DNA from: Euryarchaeota archaeon UBA623
GTDB lineage: Archaea; Thermoplasmatota; Poseidoniia; Poseidoniales; Thalassarchaeaceae
Assembly: GCA_002505325.1 (NCBI GenBank)
Contig: DAUV01000117.1
Span: 1 to 6,576 of the forward strand
DNA length: 6,576 bases
Direction: 5' to 3'
Numbering within the stretch: the stretch's first letter is position 1; each line of letters opens with the position of its first letter. Of this stretch, positions 6,001-6,576 are shown piece after piece. Position numbers and translations under genes: made by a program. The notes beneath the pieces are model-generated. The model saw only the letters and a list, made by a program, of their open reading frames with translations, had not been told where the DNA came from and did not search any database.

Positions 6001-6576
6001 GCCGAACTCGAATCCTCCGGTTATCGCGTGCATCCCAATCCATAGGTTGGACGCCGCCACGCCGAGAGCAGCGAGGTTGCCCGACTGCCGGTGCAGTGCA
6101 AGCCCGTGCATTAGCAGGGTCGCGAGCAGGATCATCCCCGCGACACCACTCTCTCCTAGGACCGACCCGGCCGTCGAGGCGATGGCCAATAGTACGAGAG
6201 TTGACTGAGCAGCGATGGCATCATGATTGTGCCTGTAAGCGATTAGTACGTTCACTCCGACGAGTAACAGAAGCAGAACACCAAGAGCTTCCATTCCAAT
6301 GTAGTCCCAGCGATTCAACTCAATGGCGAGACCATACATGACCTTCATCGAGATGACTACCCAGGTAACTCCGAGAAGTTTCATCGCTGGGTCTGGGACC
6401 CAGCGCTCTCCGAGTGCGAAACCAACCCCTGCGAGCAGTAATAGGGCAACAATCGCCAGAAGCGGTGACAGTGCTAGACCGGCTTGCACCCCGATGGCAC
6501 TGTAGACGACAATCATCGATATCATCAGGGCCCAGTTGACGCCCCTCTCGCCTTCGACTGAGATTTCTGTCACGAT
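3094..6576 (-). CDS. Giant polytopic integral membrane protein of unknown function (5' end probably beyond the window)
   Basis: The frame is open to the right edge. A GTG at 6573 would give 1159 residues, but no ribosome-binding site can be seen and the frame continues one codon upstream (ATC), so the true start may be further out. Numbering from GTG, I count about 35-37 hydrophobic segments: roughly 24 in residues 13-698 and 12-13 in 770-1148. They are split by one long charged segment (699-769) containing DPRLAELEAKRSKQREK, probably cytosolic and helical. Basic loops at 284-296, 341-351, 815-820, 950-970 and 1100-1104 probably also face the cytosol. No ATP-binding, protease, glycosyltransferase or obvious transporter motif is visible, and few charged residues lie inside the membrane segments. 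Length and style resemble DUF2339-type proteins, whose function is unknown; this is a resemblance only. The frame is intact across 3.48 kb. The next gene, encoding an envelope FKBP-like protein, follows after 97 bp. Confidence 0.88.
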   Translation of the reverse strand: MVTEISVEGERGVNWALMISMIVVYSAIGVQAGLALSPLLAIVALLLLAGVGFALGERWVPDPAMKLLGVTWVVISMKVMYGLAIELNRWDYIGMEALGVLLLLLVGVNVLIAYRHNHDAIAAQSTLVLLAIASTAGSVLGESGVAGMILLATLLMHGLALHRQSGNLAALGVAASNLWIGMHAITGGFEFGSLRILALDDPLLLFLLLMTVTGINATMAARFAHEENWFSQAFKALGLGMPGLWGVSVSMGMVGALLAVTSNREDTGYALGMVAFLGAAFGGSYLSVRGVDKKRVAVPLGVSAFPLIGVLIAGHASGSLIGNLDSYELFTILATIVTGFVLLRDQDRVTDRVLWLGAIVVLTLLVILVPVDSNARGGDGGKLLLGLLGLLHIGTAVLAVQRESPSLAGVTVLLPWSWVLLEELVEETVRTLLVANDVLDPGSMVDLEPVPLGAYLALSCVLMIIVNVRLGESGVNLAARFLGVSEISASIRDSGALQLWSLGWWLPLFTLIFMSHFGGFTAISLLLVLFLLTTLHIGSEIAGIRIGDAGGMAAILAVAVLAIQWRHGMFVPLTALLCLSLVSLMLTRAPSDEKLYTNGLGLMSLPLLLALSGRQPVNLLESTGTLPEIDVGIAAVMCSAAVLATYLPRAGSIEKLLNPALAALWLLVITIALSFELENKTAEIISLAMFVVSSLWLVARGELRAELKSVSKRDARIEMAAESSGLEEGPEGGVATYDPRLAELEAKRSKQREKSGTDDLEELYVTDVSHKPMVVLAVLSLILGVGIILGLLNGTNPLMLVAIGIFATALISLARSRTKSLELELPHIMGLEMPIAMAIAGLVAIHVVSHIGPGSSNEDLLDMAVLVVLLVELVAISLIGQDRLLDRIPVALDWIVMPLLAGRILGAVMVEALPYPLTIDPFGGDILDWGVPWMVLESVLVLVVLVDVWVDRKREKLGRDDWKGSSGRGSRSLFVVMLSFGPAGILAVASAVEQGWRYRQPWAIGLAVPAGLMALYAIGNWYEPVLDVFPETTMGVGLLLLALLALTVPLKGESWSMMLAADSHLLIIIVAIAHHATSVLLPVLLIVLSTTVWVVGILQLRRTLRVWGLVDLVVAILSALIFVPGIFEPTTLLIALMVVAAELGVVSWLGLRNEAQMVKD

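Noticed and set aside
5609..6208. A 199-codon open frame on the plus strand, and others at 5036-5542, 4679-5032 and 3441-3890
   Set aside because: They lie wholly opposite the giant membrane protein gene. Their products are rich in S, T, P and R with no domain or membrane pattern, as expected for the antisense of leucine/valine/alanine-rich coding sequence.
1..6576. CRISPR array, insertion sequence, phage genes or rRNA
   Set aside because: No regularly spaced repeats, terminal inverted repeats with a transposase, phage structural genes or rRNA-like sequence are visible; the window is chromosomal housekeeping and envelope genes.

Overview
The window comes from an archaeon. All five protein-coding genes lie on the minus strand, so transcription runs from high to low coordinates. 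The left end carries a long-form archaeal/eukaryotic-type ribosomal protein S13 followed by the first 39 codons of S4, a gene order typical of archaeal ribosomal protein operons. Moderate-to-high GC, Shine-Dalgarno sites, a very acidic extracytoplasmic protein and a giant polytopic membrane protein suggest an uncultured mesophilic marine euryarchaeon, such as the Marine Group II/III Poseidoniia (Thermoplasmatota). That lineage is an inference from style, not proven by the sequence.

In transcription order: (1) 6576-3094 is a giant integral membrane protein of at least 1159 residues with about 35-37 hydrophobic segments and one charged cytosolic linker. Its 5' end probably lies outside the window. 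I cannot name it; the closest resemblance is to the DUF2339 class of large polytopic proteins. (2) A 97-bp gap holds a perfect 7-bp hairpin and a weak TATA-like element, and probably separates two transcription units. (3) 2996-2040 encodes a single-pass membrane protein facing outward, with a beta-rich middle region and a divergent FKBP-type prolyl isomerase-like domain at its C-terminus. (4) 1999-698 encodes a class I SAM-dependent methyltransferase resembling the 'THUMP-like' family, preceded by a good Shine-Dalgarno site. (5) A 107-bp structured intergenic region with several inverted repeats leads into S13 (590-129). (6) The S4 start follows S13 after 9 bp, and its ribosome-binding site overlaps the S13 stop codon.

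S13 and S4 are clearly one translation-linked unit. The methyltransferase sits immediately upstream, which fits a role in RNA modification or translation. The FKBP-like protein and the giant membrane protein are both envelope proteins; a functional link between them rests only on adjacency. There is no CRISPR array, mobile element, tRNA or rRNA, and no gene-free stretch longer than 300 bp. The most interesting items are the giant membrane protein with its apparent internal repeats, the membrane-tethered FKBP-like protein, and the structured S13 leader.
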